A stretch of 64,000 nucleotides of DNA from NCBI GenBank assembly GCA_030833315.1, contig JAURHM010000008.1, positions 1 to 64,000 on the forward strand. The letters are read 5' to 3'. Every line of letters begins with the position of its first letter. Position 1 is the stretch's first letter. Positions 23,770-32,246 of the stretch are shown here, in pieces. A program made the translations under genes and the position numbers. The notes under the pieces are model-generated. The model saw nothing but the letters and a program-made list of their open reading frames with translations. It searched no databases and was not told where the DNA came from. Source of the stretch: Burkholderiales bacterium (GTDB lineage: Bacteria > Pseudomonadota > Gammaproteobacteria > Burkholderiales > SG8-41).

Positions 23770-24312
23770 TCAGAACGATGATCCCGGCTGCTGGAGGAAT
23801 TCAAGCTCTTCCGGTGTGGAGGCACGACCGAGAATGCGGTTGCGGTGGGGGAAGCGGCCGAAGCGCGCAATGATGTCGCGATGGCGTGCCGCGTAATCGG
23901 CATAACCGGTGAAGGTGTCCCGCTCTTGCTCCGGTTTTTCGGTGACGAGTGCAGAGAACAGTTCGACGCAGCGGTCCTGCAGCTCCATCGATTCGGCATG
24001 TTCCAGCGGCAGATAGCAGAACACGCGCTCGATGCGTCGCAATTTTCGGTCGGCATGGGTGTCGATCATTTTCTGTGCCGGTTGCAGTGCCTGCGCGTCG
24101 CAGGCAAAGGCCTGTGGCGTGTCGCGATGGATGTTGCGCGTGAACTGGTTAAACAGCAGGATCAGCGCCAGCCGTCCGCGCGGCGTTTCAGCCCAGTCCT
24201 GATGCCGGCCGGCGGCTACCGCATCGACCAGCGCGCCAAAACGCGTGCGCATTCCGGCATCAACCGCCGCATCCTTGCCCCACCACAGCTTGCGCCGGGT
24301 CTGCGCGGTCAC
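23770..24312 (-). CDS. DUF924 family protein
   Basis: 180 residues from GTG 24312. RLALILLFNQFTRNIHRDTPQAFACDAQALQ, FCYLPLEHAESMELQDRCVELF and RFGRFPHRNRILGR are the core of DUF924, an all-helical TPR-like family of unknown function. The same frame upstream of the GTG encodes FAKDVADFWSGTDSDNT, which is the usual family N-terminus (VLDFWFG), and no ATG/GTG/TTG is available there. The true start may be a CTG at 24372, giving 200 residues. It ends just after the secretin-like gene, convergently. Confidence 0.8.
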   Translation of the reverse strand: MTAQTRRKLWWGKDAAVDAGMRTRFGALVDAVAAGRHQDWAETPRGRLALILLFNQFTRNIHRDTPQAFACDAQALQPAQKMIDTHADRKLRRIERVFCYLPLEHAESMELQDRCVELFSALVTEKPEQERDTFTGYADYAARHRDIIARFGRFPHRNRILGRASTPEELEFLQQPGSSF

Positions 24313-24469
24313 GGTGTTATCGCTGTCCGTGCCGGACCAGAAATCGGCTACGTCTTTTGCGAAGGGTGGCAGCGTGGACGTGGCAGACTAGTTAACAGGA
24401 AGCGGGCATCCGCGCCTTGACGCGCCGCCGCCTTGTGGATTGAATGACAGTTCCTGCCCGCGGAGCTTC

Positions 24470-25141
24470 ATGCCCATGTTTATCAAACGCAGTTTCGACT
24501 CCATTATCGCCGCCTGGCTGACCGGGCTGGTGGTGTTCCTGCCACTGGCGCTGACCTTTGCCGTGCTCGGCTGGCTGATCGGCCTGCTCAAACAGTATGC
24601 CGGGCCTGACAGCGACATCGGTCATTTCTTTCTGGCGCTGGGCTATTCGGTAGCCAAGGATTCGCCGATGCCTTATCTGGTGGGCACGCTGGTGTTGATG
24701 GTTGCCATCTATCTGCTGGGGCTGGCGCTGCGTCTGGGCCTGCGCCGGCCGCTGTCGCAGTTTTTGAATGTCACACTGCGGCGCATTCCGCTGATTGGCA
24801 GCCTGTACGACTTCACCCACCGTTTTGTCGGATTGCTGGAGCAGAAGCAGGGCGACATCGGTGCGATGAGCGCGGTGTGGTGTTTTTTCGGCGGCGAAGG
24901 GGTCGCCGTGCTCGGTCTGGCGCCCAGCAATGATCCGGTCGAGATTGAAGGCCGGCAGTACTTCGCGGTGCTGGTGCCGTCGGCGCCGGTACCTATCGGC
25001 GGTGGTTTGCTTTATGTGCCGGTCGAGTGGGTGAAGCCTGCCAATATGGGTATCGACAAACTGACAGAGATTTATGTATCGATGGGGCTAACGCCGCCAA
25101 CTTCGGCAAACGCCAGCGCAGTGCCGGCTATTGCACCATAG
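24470..25141 (+). CDS. DUF502 family membrane protein
   Basis: 223 residues from ATG 24470, which has GGAG upstream; a TTG at 24440 and an ATG at 24476 are alternatives. Two membrane helices (about residues 12-38 and 64-87) precede a soluble domain containing RRIPLIGSLYDFTHRFVGLL, VWCFFGGEGVAVLGLAPSN and PVPIGGGLLYVPVEWV, the DUF502 pattern. The last residues (PTSANASAVPAIAP) are low complexity. The stop codon lies within a short tandem repeat. The function is unknown. Confidence 0.85.
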   Translation: MPMFIKRSFDSIIAAWLTGLVVFLPLALTFAVLGWLIGLLKQYAGPDSDIGHFFLALGYSVAKDSPMPYLVGTLVLMVAIYLLGLALRLGLRRPLSQFLNVTLRRIPLIGSLYDFTHRFVGLLEQKQGDIGAMSAVWCFFGGEGVAVLGLAPSNDPVEIEGRQYFAVLVPSAPVPIGGGLLYVPVEWVKPANMGIDKLTEIYVSMGLTPPTSANASAVPAIAP

Positions 25142-25701
25142 CCCATAGCCCATAGCACCATAGTCCCATAGTCCCGTTTGGCAGTGCATACAGCGCTTCC
25201 ATAGTCCGGGTGTCGTGTTCCGAAGCGCGGCCCTGCTGTTGGGCATGATCTGCGGATACATGATGTCCCGTGTCGAATTGTTGTGCCAGCGCACGCCCAG
25301 CGCACGGGACATTTCGTACATGGTCACCGGTTTGATGAATTCATACAGGGCGTCATCCACGCCTGATGATGCGGCCGGCTGGATGGCAACGGCCATGCCG
25401 TCGGTGTCCATATACAGGCGCTTGCCGTCGATTTTCCGGCCAACGGGGCTTGGCCGGCAGCGTTACTGCTGATGGCCCAGGTCCACACCACGCGCATATC
25501 CCAGATACGGTAGGTGTAATCGCCGCTGTCGATGATCAGCGGAAAGGGCTTGCCATCCCAGGCCTTGATGCCTTTAACAACGGCGTCACGGACCAGCCGT
25601 TCGTTTTTGCCGCTGAGGAATTCTACCGGAGGCACGCGGATGCGCCCACGTCCTTTGTCGAGACCCCAGCGTGCGGTCTGAAATTCCGGTCCTGGGCGCA
25701 A
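25090..25701 (-). pseudogene. Frameshifted remnant of an unidentified gene
   Basis: Two overlapping minus-strand frames join into one protein. The first (from 25701) encodes FLSGKNERLVRDAVVKGIKAWDG and DSGDYTYRIWDMRVVWTWAISS. Near 25440 the frame shifts and the sequence continues as KIDGKRLYMDTDGMAVAIQPAASSGVDDALYEFI and ALGVRWHNNSTRDIMYPQI. The tail then runs into the CCATAG repeat and loses any natural end. There is no clear start. I do not recognise the family; the conserved-looking patches suggest a former soluble protein. The 740-bp gap between DUF502 and the amidohydrolase is largely this relic. Confidence 0.55.
25136..25175. repeat. Short tandem repeat of CCATAG units
   Basis: Five consecutive units CCATAGC, CCATAGC, CCATAGCA, CCATAGTC, CCATAGTC lie over and after the DUF502 stop codon. 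This is a likely slippage-prone microsatellite that may change the gene end or the neighbouring pseudogene. Confidence 0.75.
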
Positions 25702-25715
25702 AGAGAGCCGGCGTC

Positions 25716-25880
25716 CTAGCAGACTTCGGCCGCGTCAAGGTTGGTGCCGACGCCCTGTTCCAGCTCCGGCGGCGGACAGGCCAGAGCGCCGCAGCTGCCG
25801 CAGCCGTCACGGAATCCGAATCAGTAGATGGCGAAAACCGCGGCGGCGAAGCAGGCGAAGCTGATCATGGCCCCATTCAT
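25716..25880 (-). pseudogene. Small Cys-rich membrane peptide ORF with an in-frame TGA
   Basis: From ATG 25880 (or 25868) the frame reads a membrane helix (MISFACFAAAVFAIY), then TGA at 25823-25821, then FGFRDGCGSCGALACPP and further to VC-TAG at 25718-25716. This gives 54 residues with TGA at codon 20. The composition across the TGA is coherent: a helix followed by a Cys-rich tail. Trp-to-stop mutation is the simplest reading. Selenocysteine is possible, but I see no convincing SECIS hairpin. It follows the amidohydrolase stop by 5 bp on the same strand. Confidence 0.4.
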
Positions 25881-25885
25881 CAGGT

Positions 25886-26719
25886 TCAGGGCATTTTCCA
25901 GCCCAGCCACTCGCAAACCCCGCGGCCCATGATCCATTCCTTGTCTTCTTCTTTGACCCACGGCGCATCCTTCAGCCACATGTCGATGTGCTGGCGATAG
26001 GGCACGGCGGAGCGTGACCAGTCGCTGCCCCAGAACAGGCGCTTTGGACCGAAGGCCTCGTATGCGCGCTTGGCGTACACCTGGATTTTTTTGAAGGGAT
26101 AGGGATCGGCGATGTAGTTGGGCAGCGCGCTGGCCTTGACCGCGACATTGGGGCGCTTGGCAATTGGCAGCAGCTTGTCGAAATCGCGGAAGGTTTCGTC
26201 TTCGGGTTTGCTGCTGGTCAGCGACATGTGGTCCATGATGATTTTCAGGTCGGGGTAACGTCCGGCGATTTCGTCGATAACGTGCACAAAATTCTGTGGT
26301 ACCAGGATCATCAGCTTGATGCCGAGTTTTTCGGCTTCGGCCCATACCCAGTCGAACTTGCCTTCGACCAGCGGCTGCTGCAGCACTGGGATGTGGAAGG
26401 AGAAGCGCATGCCGAGCATGCCGGGCTGCTGGAGCCAGGTCTTGATCGTGGTTTTTGCATCCGGCGCTTCCGGATTGAAGCGGCCCATGATCGCGAAACG
26501 GTCGGGGTGTTTTTTGACGGCTTCGATGGCGAGGTCGTTACGGTCGCCTTCCCAGGACGGCGGCACAATGATGACGCGGTCTATGCCGGCATCATCCATA
26601 TCCTTGAGCAACTGTTCATGGCCAAGCGGGATGTCGCGTTGCGCATGCGCGCGTGCAGGCCAGGGGCGCACCGGCGTGTTGGCACCCCAGATGTGTACTT
26701 GTGAATCGACGATCAGCAT
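25886..26719 (-). CDS. Amidohydrolase-2 family metal-dependent hydrolase
   Basis: 277 residues. A TIM-barrel protein of the amidohydrolase_2 type. The first motif is DSQVHIWG (one His where many members have H-x-H), followed by MDDAGIDRVIIVPP, the MGRFNPEAPD strand, IMDHMSLTS and the C-terminal metal Asp in LFWGSDWSRSA. Relatives hydrolyse lactones or decarboxylate aromatic acids in the cytoplasm. It is divergent from the TPP-dependent enzyme 224 bp away. The single-His first motif may mean altered metal binding. The substrate is unknown. Confidence 0.85.
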   Translation of the reverse strand: MLIVDSQVHIWGANTPVRPWPARAHAQRDIPLGHEQLLKDMDDAGIDRVIIVPPSWEGDRNDLAIEAVKKHPDRFAIMGRFNPEAPDAKTTIKTWLQQPGMLGMRFSFHIPVLQQPLVEGKFDWVWAEAEKLGIKLMILVPQNFVHVIDEIAGRYPDLKIIMDHMSLTSSKPEDETFRDFDKLLPIAKRPNVAVKASALPNYIADPYPFKKIQVYAKRAYEAFGPKRLFWGSDWSRSAVPYRQHIDMWLKDAPWVKEEDKEWIMGRGVCEWLGWKMP

Positions 26720-26943
26720 ATTGTTCTCCGGTTTCAGGAAGCCCGATTCAATGACGAACGGGCGGCAGCGTCAAGACGTCCGGAACGTGGAGCGTAGGTC
26801 TGTAGTCCTTACTGCGAGCAGTGGCCAGCCTGCGGCGCGACCGTTAAACTGCGATGTGCATTCCGCTACAAAGATTCGGCATTGGCCGGCATTGCCGCCT
26901 GCGTCAGGGGATGGCATTAAATAATTGTTTTTAAAGGAATTTT

Positions 26944-28491
26944 ATGAACGGCGCGGAAAGCCTGGTGCACACGCTGCTGAATGGCGATGTGAATGTCTGT
27001 TTTGCCAATCCCGGCACATCAGAAATGCATTTTGTCTCGGCTCTTGACCGTGTCGAAGGCGTGCGCTGCATCCTCGGTCTGTTTGAAGGCGTGGTTACCG
27101 GCGCGGCCGATGGTTATTACCGCATGGCCGGCAAACCGGCAGCGACACTGCTGCACCTCGGCCCCGGTCTCGGCAATGGGCTGGCCAATCTGCACAACGC
27201 TAAGAAGGCGCGCTCGGGCATCGTCAACATCGTCGGTGAACATGCGAGTTATCACATCCAGCACGACGCGCCGCTGACCGCCGACATCGAAGGTGTTGCG
27301 CGTCCGATGTCTGACTGGGTGAAGACATCGCATTCATCAACTGCAGTGGCGGCCGATGGCGCGCTGGCGGTGGAGGCGGCGCGCAAAGCCCCGGGGCAGA
27401 TCGCCACGCTGATCCTGCCCGCCGATACGGCCTGGGGCGAAGCGGAAGGTCCTGCGAACGTGAATGCCGCAGCACCGCGCGAGCGCGTGCCCGATGCTGC
27501 GATTGCCGATGGCGTGCGTGCGCTGACATCGGGTCAGCCCGCAGCAATCCTGCTCGGCGGTGCGGCGCTGCGCGGCAATGCGCTGGATCATGCGGCGCGA
27601 ATTGCAGCGAAAACCGGCTGCACGCTGATCTCCGAATACAACAACGCACGCATGGAGCGCGGCGCAGGTCGCGCCGTCGTCAAACAACTGCCCTTCGTCG
27701 TCGACAACGCATTGGCGATGATGAAGGATTTCCGGCAATTGGTGCTGGTCGGCGCCAAATCACCGGTATCGTTTTTTGCCTATCCCGGCAAACCCAGCGT
27801 GCTGGTGCCGGACGGGTGTCAGGTGATCAAGGTTGCCGGGGTTGAGGCGGATCTGGAGGGTGCGCTGGAAGCGATGGCGGATGCGCTGGGAGCTCGCAAC
27901 ACGCAGCCAAGGGTCAATGCGCCTACTTACGATACGGCATTGCCGACTGGCAAGGTCACGCTCGATGGCTTGGGGGCGTTGTTCAATGCACTGATCCCTG
28001 AACACGCCGTGATTATTGACGAAGCCGTCACCAGTGGCCGTTTATTTACCGGCGCCACTCTGGGTGCTCGTCCGCATGACTGGCTCAATATCATGGGCGG
28101 CTCGATCGGTTGGGGGTTGGCCGCTGCCGTAGGTGCTGCTATCGCCGCGCCCGATCGCAAAGTCATCGCCTTTGAAGGTGACGGCAGTGCGATGTACACG
28201 CAGCAGGCGCTGTGGACCATGGCACGAGAGAACCTTGACGTTACCGTGGTGATCTTCGCCAACCGTGCCTACAAGATTCTGCTGGGTGAATTGACCAATG
28301 TCGGCGCTGCCGCGGCGGGACACAATGCCACGGCGATGCTGACGCTGGACAATCCGGCGCTGGATTGGGTATCGCTGGCCAAAGGCTTCGGCGTGGCGGC
28401 GGGGCGGGCGACAACACTGGATGAACTGGCCGTGCAGTTCAAACGCGGATTGGCGACGCCCGGGCCCTATCTGGTCGAACTGGTGATGTAA
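26944..28491 (+). CDS. Thiamine-diphosphate-dependent enzyme of the acetolactate synthase large-subunit family
   Basis: 515 residues. It has the three ThDP-enzyme domains: PYR (1-165) with the activating Glu in GLFEGVVTGAADGYYRM, a central domain (about 185-310), and PP (345-515) with the Mg/ThDP motif GDGSAMYTQQALWTMARENLDVTVVIFANRAY. Its length and motifs fit the short ilvB-like/benzoylformate decarboxylase-like group annotated as acetolactate synthase large subunit; no small subunit is adjacent. It probably decarboxylates a 2-keto acid. The exact substrate cannot be told. A weak AAAGGAA precedes the ATG. Confidence 0.8.
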   Translation: MNGAESLVHTLLNGDVNVCFANPGTSEMHFVSALDRVEGVRCILGLFEGVVTGAADGYYRMAGKPAATLLHLGPGLGNGLANLHNAKKARSGIVNIVGEHASYHIQHDAPLTADIEGVARPMSDWVKTSHSSTAVAADGALAVEAARKAPGQIATLILPADTAWGEAEGPANVNAAAPRERVPDAAIADGVRALTSGQPAAILLGGAALRGNALDHAARIAAKTGCTLISEYNNARMERGAGRAVVKQLPFVVDNALAMMKDFRQLVLVGAKSPVSFFAYPGKPSVLVPDGCQVIKVAGVEADLEGALEAMADALGARNTQPRVNAPTYDTALPTGKVTLDGLGALFNALIPEHAVIIDEAVTSGRLFTGATLGARPHDWLNIMGGSIGWGLAAAVGAAIAAPDRKVIAFEGDGSAMYTQQALWTMARENLDVTVVIFANRAYKILLGELTNVGAAAAGHNATAMLTLDNPALDWVSLAKGFGVAAGRATTLDELAVQFKRGLATPGPYLVELVM

Positions 28492-28511
28492 TCGACTGTT
28501 AAAATTGATAA

Positions 28512-30449
28512 GTGTCTGATCTCGCATCCGTCTTCTCCGAAACCGGCGCCCTCGCGCAGGTAGTGCCCGGCTTCCGGGCGCGGCCTTTCCAGCTGGAAAT
28601 GGCTGAGGCAATAGAAAAAGTAATTAAAAATCAATCAGTTATTGTTGCCGAGGCGGGTACGGGCACAGGCAAGACCTTTGCCTATCTGGTGCCGGCCTTG
28701 CTCTCCGGCGGCAAGGTGATTATTTCCACCGGCACCAAGACACTGCAGGATCAGTTGTTCGGTCGCGACATCCCGACAGTGCGCGATGCGCTGAAAGTGC
28801 CGGTGACGGTGGCGCTGTTGAAGGGGCGCGCTAATTACGTCTGCCACCATCACCTTGAGCGCGCCAGGGACGACGGGCGCTTGCCGACGCGGGATGACGT
28901 GGTCTATCTCGCACGCATTGAAAGTTTTGCGCGCATTTCCAATACCGGTGATCGCGCCGACCTTGCCGAGGTGCCGGAAAACGCCGGCGTCTGGCCGCTG
29001 GTGACGTCGACGCGCGACAACTGCCTCGGTTCGCAGTGCGATCATTACGACAAATGTTTTGTGATGAAGGCGCGCAAGCAGGCGCTTGAGTCCGATGTGG
29101 TGGTGGTCAACCATCACCTGTTTTTTGCCGACGTGATGCTGCGCGACGAAGGTGTCGCTGAAATCCTGCCGGCCTGCAATACGGTGATTTTCGACGAGGC
29201 GCATCAACTGCCGGAAACCGCCAGTCTGTTTTTCGGGCAGTCGGTATCGACGACGCAATTGGTCGATCTGGCGCGCGATGCGCGCATCGAAGCCGCGACC
29301 AGCGCCAAGGATGCCGCCGAGCTGCCGGTGATGGCCGGTGCGCTGGAGAAGGCTGCACGTGACCTGCGGCTGGCTTTCGAGGACAGCGGTTCGCGTTTGC
29401 CCGCGGTTGCGCTGCTTAATCGCAAGACAATCACTGAAGCACTGACGGTGGCCACGGAAAAACTGACCCATCTCGCGGAAACCCTGCATGCGCAGGCGGC
29501 GCGCAGCGAAGGCCTGACCCAGTGTTTCGAGCGTGCCGATGGTCTGCGTGCGCAACTGGCAGGCTGGCGTGAGGACAGTGATGCCAGCTTGGTGCGCTGG
29601 GTAGAGGTGTTCCACCAGTCGGTGCAGTTCAACGCAACGCCGCTGTCGATTGCCGAAATTTTCCGCAAGCAGGTCGAAGCACAATCCAAGGCCTGGGTGT
29701 TTACCTCGGCGACACTGTCGGTCAACGGCAACTTCGCGCATTATGTCAATGAACTCGGTATCGAGTTGGCGCAGACCGAAAGCTGGGCGAGCCCCTTTGA
29801 TTTTGCCAATCAGGGGTTGTTGTATGTGCCGCAGCAGTTGCCGGAGCCGAACACTCCTGATTACACCCGCGCTGTGGTTGAAGCCGCCTTGCCGGCGGTT
29901 GAAGCGAGCCGCGGCCGCGCCTTCCTGCTGTTTACCAGCCTGCGTGCGATGCGCGAGGCGCATGTCCTGTTGACTGAGGAGTTCAAGCGTCGCGGCTGGG
30001 ACTATCCGCTGCTGGTGCAGGGCGAAGGATCGCGCACGGAGCTGTTGTTGCGCTTCCGCGAGCTGGGCAACGCGGTGCTGATCGGCAGTCAGTCGTTCTG
30101 GGAAGGTATTGATGTGCGCGGCGATGCTCTGTCGCTGGTGATGATCGACAAGCTGCCGTTTGCGCCGCCGGACGACCCGGTGCTGGCGGCGCGGATCGAA
30201 AAAATCAACGCAGAGGGTCGCAATGCCTTCATGGAGTATCAGTTGCCACGCGCGGTGATTTCGCTGAAGCAGGGTGCCGGACGGCTGATCCGTGACGAAA
30301 CCGACCGCGGCGTGCTGATGATCTGCGATCCGCGGCTGATTTCGAAAGCCTACGGCAAACGCATATGGCGCAGCCTGCCACCGATGGCGCGATCGCGGGA
30401 GATCGCTGATGTCGCGGCGTTTTTCGCGCAGCAGACTCTAGAGTCCTGA
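28512..30449 (+). CDS. ATP-dependent DNA helicase of the DinG/YoaA family (XPD-like)
   Basis: 645 residues from GTG 28512. Walker A is AEAGTGTGKTFAYL and the DEAH box is IFDEAHQLPE. The iron-sulfur cluster cysteines are in NYVCHHH and CLGSQCDHYDKC. Motif VI is QGAGRLIRDETDRGV. It unwinds DNA in the 5'-3' direction and helps process R-loops or stalled forks. The size and lack of an exonuclease domain fit YoaA better than DinG of Firmicutes. Its stop codon abuts the stop of the convergent TAXI gene with no gap. Confidence 0.92.
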   Translation: MSDLASVFSETGALAQVVPGFRARPFQLEMAEAIEKVIKNQSVIVAEAGTGTGKTFAYLVPALLSGGKVIISTGTKTLQDQLFGRDIPTVRDALKVPVTVALLKGRANYVCHHHLERARDDGRLPTRDDVVYLARIESFARISNTGDRADLAEVPENAGVWPLVTSTRDNCLGSQCDHYDKCFVMKARKQALESDVVVVNHHLFFADVMLRDEGVAEILPACNTVIFDEAHQLPETASLFFGQSVSTTQLVDLARDARIEAATSAKDAAELPVMAGALEKAARDLRLAFEDSGSRLPAVALLNRKTITEALTVATEKLTHLAETLHAQAARSEGLTQCFERADGLRAQLAGWREDSDASLVRWVEVFHQSVQFNATPLSIAEIFRKQVEAQSKAWVFTSATLSVNGNFAHYVNELGIELAQTESWASPFDFANQGLLYVPQQLPEPNTPDYTRAVVEAALPAVEASRGRAFLLFTSLRAMREAHVLLTEEFKRRGWDYPLLVQGEGSRTELLLRFRELGNAVLIGSQSFWEGIDVRGDALSLVMIDKLPFAPPDDPVLAARIEKINAEGRNAFMEYQLPRAVISLKQGAGRLIRDETDRGVLMICDPRLISKAYGKRIWRSLPPMARSREIADVAAFFAQQTLES

Positions 30450-31841
30450 TCAGCGGGCGGGCGGTGTTGGCAGCGGCATTATCGTGGTCCGGGTGCTTCC
30501 CGTGAGGCGGGCACGCACCAGATCGATGTGGCCGCGTAGCGTGTAGACATAATCCCAGTAGGTTAGCGGTACTTTGGTCTGCGATACGCCTTTTTCGATT
30601 GCATCAAGACGGGCGAGCAGCGCTGCGGGGTCGCGGATGTCATTGGCGCTGACTTCGAATTCCTTCAGTTCGCGGTACCAGCGGAAGATGCGCCGCTTGA
30701 TGCGCCAGTCATATAGCGCCGGCATGATGCGCATCATCGGAATCAGCACGGCGATCAGCGGCACCAGCAACACCAGCAGGCGCTCGATCAGGTTGGCTAC
30801 CCAGAAGGGCATGTAACGCTGAAGGATGGGCGGGCCGGATTTGTAGTAACGAACAGCATCCTCGCTGACCGGGAAATCACCAGCGCGCGCTGCGGGAAAT
30901 TCACCGGCTTTGTGGAAGATGCCGGCACCGTTATGAACCTTGGCGGCCGCCTGCAGCAGTACCGAGACCAGCGCCGGATGGAAATCGTCGCGGGCGATAA
31001 GGTGCGCGGTGACAGCGACCATTTTGACATTGGCGGGCGGAATGTCGGCCGCGAGGTCGACTGCGCCGCGCAGTAGTGTCACTGCCGACAGATAGCCGTA
31101 GCGCTGGGCCAGGGCGTCTGCGTGGGCCATGTTCATCAGGCGAACGCCCGGGGCCTTGAGCAGGTGCTGCACGATCGGCGAGTCAGGTGCTGCGACAAAA
31201 ATGGCAGTGTCGATATCCCCGTTTACCAGCGCTTCAGCGGCTTCCATGCCACCCAGCGGTAACAGCTTCAATCCTGGTTTGTCGGCGCCAGTGGCCTTCA
31301 GCATGTTGATGGCCAGCAAACGGGTGCCACTGCCTTCTTGGCCCGCGGCAATGCGTTTACCGGCGAGTTGCGTCAGTCGCGTAAATTCAACCGGTGCGCG
31401 GTAGAACACCCACAGCGGTTCGTAATAAAGCGCGCCCAGTGAGCGCGACGGAGGGTTTTCCTCGTTTACAGTGGTAATGCCGCTCTGAATCAGCGCAACA
31501 TCATAGCCGCCGTCAGGGTAGCTGAGACGTTTGAGGTTTTCGACGGAGCCTGAGGATGTTCGCAGTTCCACTTCGATTTTTTCATGGGCCAGTATTTCCT
31601 TGTAGCGTTGCGCGAACAGGTGATACGCGCCTGATTCGTTGCCAGTTGAGATCACAAAATGATTCGGCGGGGCGGGGCGAACGAAGCGGTAGGCAATGGC
31701 GAAGGCGGTGCCGACGACGATGATGCCGACGATTAGCACAAAAGCCAGTTCGCGCACCGATACGTCGCTCGATTCGATGTCGCCGCGATGCCGTCGCAGC
31801 AGCTGCAGACAGCGTTTCAGCAGGGATGGTTGGTCAGGCAT
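30450..31841 (-). CDS. TAXI-family TRAP-type substrate-binding protein with a membrane-anchored C-terminal extension
   Basis: 463 residues. An N-terminal membrane helix (about 28-50) is followed by the TAXI domain: ISTGNESGAYHLFAQRYKEIL, LRTSSGSVENLKRL, DVALIQSGI, AGQEGSGTRLLA and an ALVNGDIDTAIFVAAPDSP strand. Unlike classic TAXI proteins it has a second hydrophobic region (about 350-380) and a cytoplasmic tail of some 80 residues (IKRRIFRWYRELKEFE, LDAIEKGVSQTKVPLTYWDYVYTLRGHIDLVRARL). No TRAP permease is adjacent, so it may be a membrane sensor and not a transporter receptor. Confidence 0.82.
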   Translation of the reverse strand: MPDQPSLLKRCLQLLRRHRGDIESSDVSVRELAFVLIVGIIVVGTAFAIAYRFVRPAPPNHFVISTGNESGAYHLFAQRYKEILAHEKIEVELRTSSGSVENLKRLSYPDGGYDVALIQSGITTVNEENPPSRSLGALYYEPLWVFYRAPVEFTRLTQLAGKRIAAGQEGSGTRLLAINMLKATGADKPGLKLLPLGGMEAAEALVNGDIDTAIFVAAPDSPIVQHLLKAPGVRLMNMAHADALAQRYGYLSAVTLLRGAVDLAADIPPANVKMVAVTAHLIARDDFHPALVSVLLQAAAKVHNGAGIFHKAGEFPAARAGDFPVSEDAVRYYKSGPPILQRYMPFWVANLIERLLVLLVPLIAVLIPMMRIMPALYDWRIKRRIFRWYRELKEFEVSANDIRDPAALLARLDAIEKGVSQTKVPLTYWDYVYTLRGHIDLVRARLTGSTRTTIMPLPTPPAR

Positions 31842-31865
31842 CTGGCGCTCCGTTCATCACAGCGC

Positions 31866-32246
31866 TCAGCTTACCATCCAGCGCCACAGCAGCCAGCCGG
31901 CCACGCACCACAGCACGATGAACAGCGCGGCGGCAATATAGTTGTGCGGCTTGGGTTTGCGTGCGTCCATCCACGCCTGCGCCTGTTGCCGCGCGTCGGT
32001 CAGCACGGGTTGCGGCGTCAGTTTCAGCACAAACCAGATGCACACCGGCAGCAGGATCACGTCATCGACATAGCCGAGTATCGGGATGAAATCGGGAATC
32101 AGGTCGATCGGGCTGAAAGCGTAGGCGACGATGAGGACCGCGAGGATCTTTCCCGTCAGCGGCATTTGCGGGTGACGGTAGGCGAACCACAGCGTCACGA
32201 CGTCGCGCTTCAGCGCGCGTGCCCACGACAGCAGGCGCTGCAGCAT
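31866..32246 (-). CDS. YkvA-like DUF1232 membrane protein
   Basis: 126 residues from ATG 32246, which overlaps the rimO stop as ATGA and so is probably translationally coupled. TGKILAVLIVAYAFSPIDLIPDFIPILGYVDDVILLPVCIWFVL is the DUF1232 hallmark with two membrane segments; a third hydrophobic segment lies at the C-terminus. The function of the family is unknown. Confidence 0.85.
   Translation of the reverse strand: MLQRLLSWARALKRDVVTLWFAYRHPQMPLTGKILAVLIVAYAFSPIDLIPDFIPILGYVDDVILLPVCIWFVLKLTPQPVLTDARQQAQAWMDARKPKPHNYIAAALFIVLWCVAGWLLWRWMVS

Noticed and set aside
28635-29963. 442-residue minus-strand ORF opposite the DinG/YoaA helicase
   Set aside because: Antisense shadow of a gene with clear helicase motifs.
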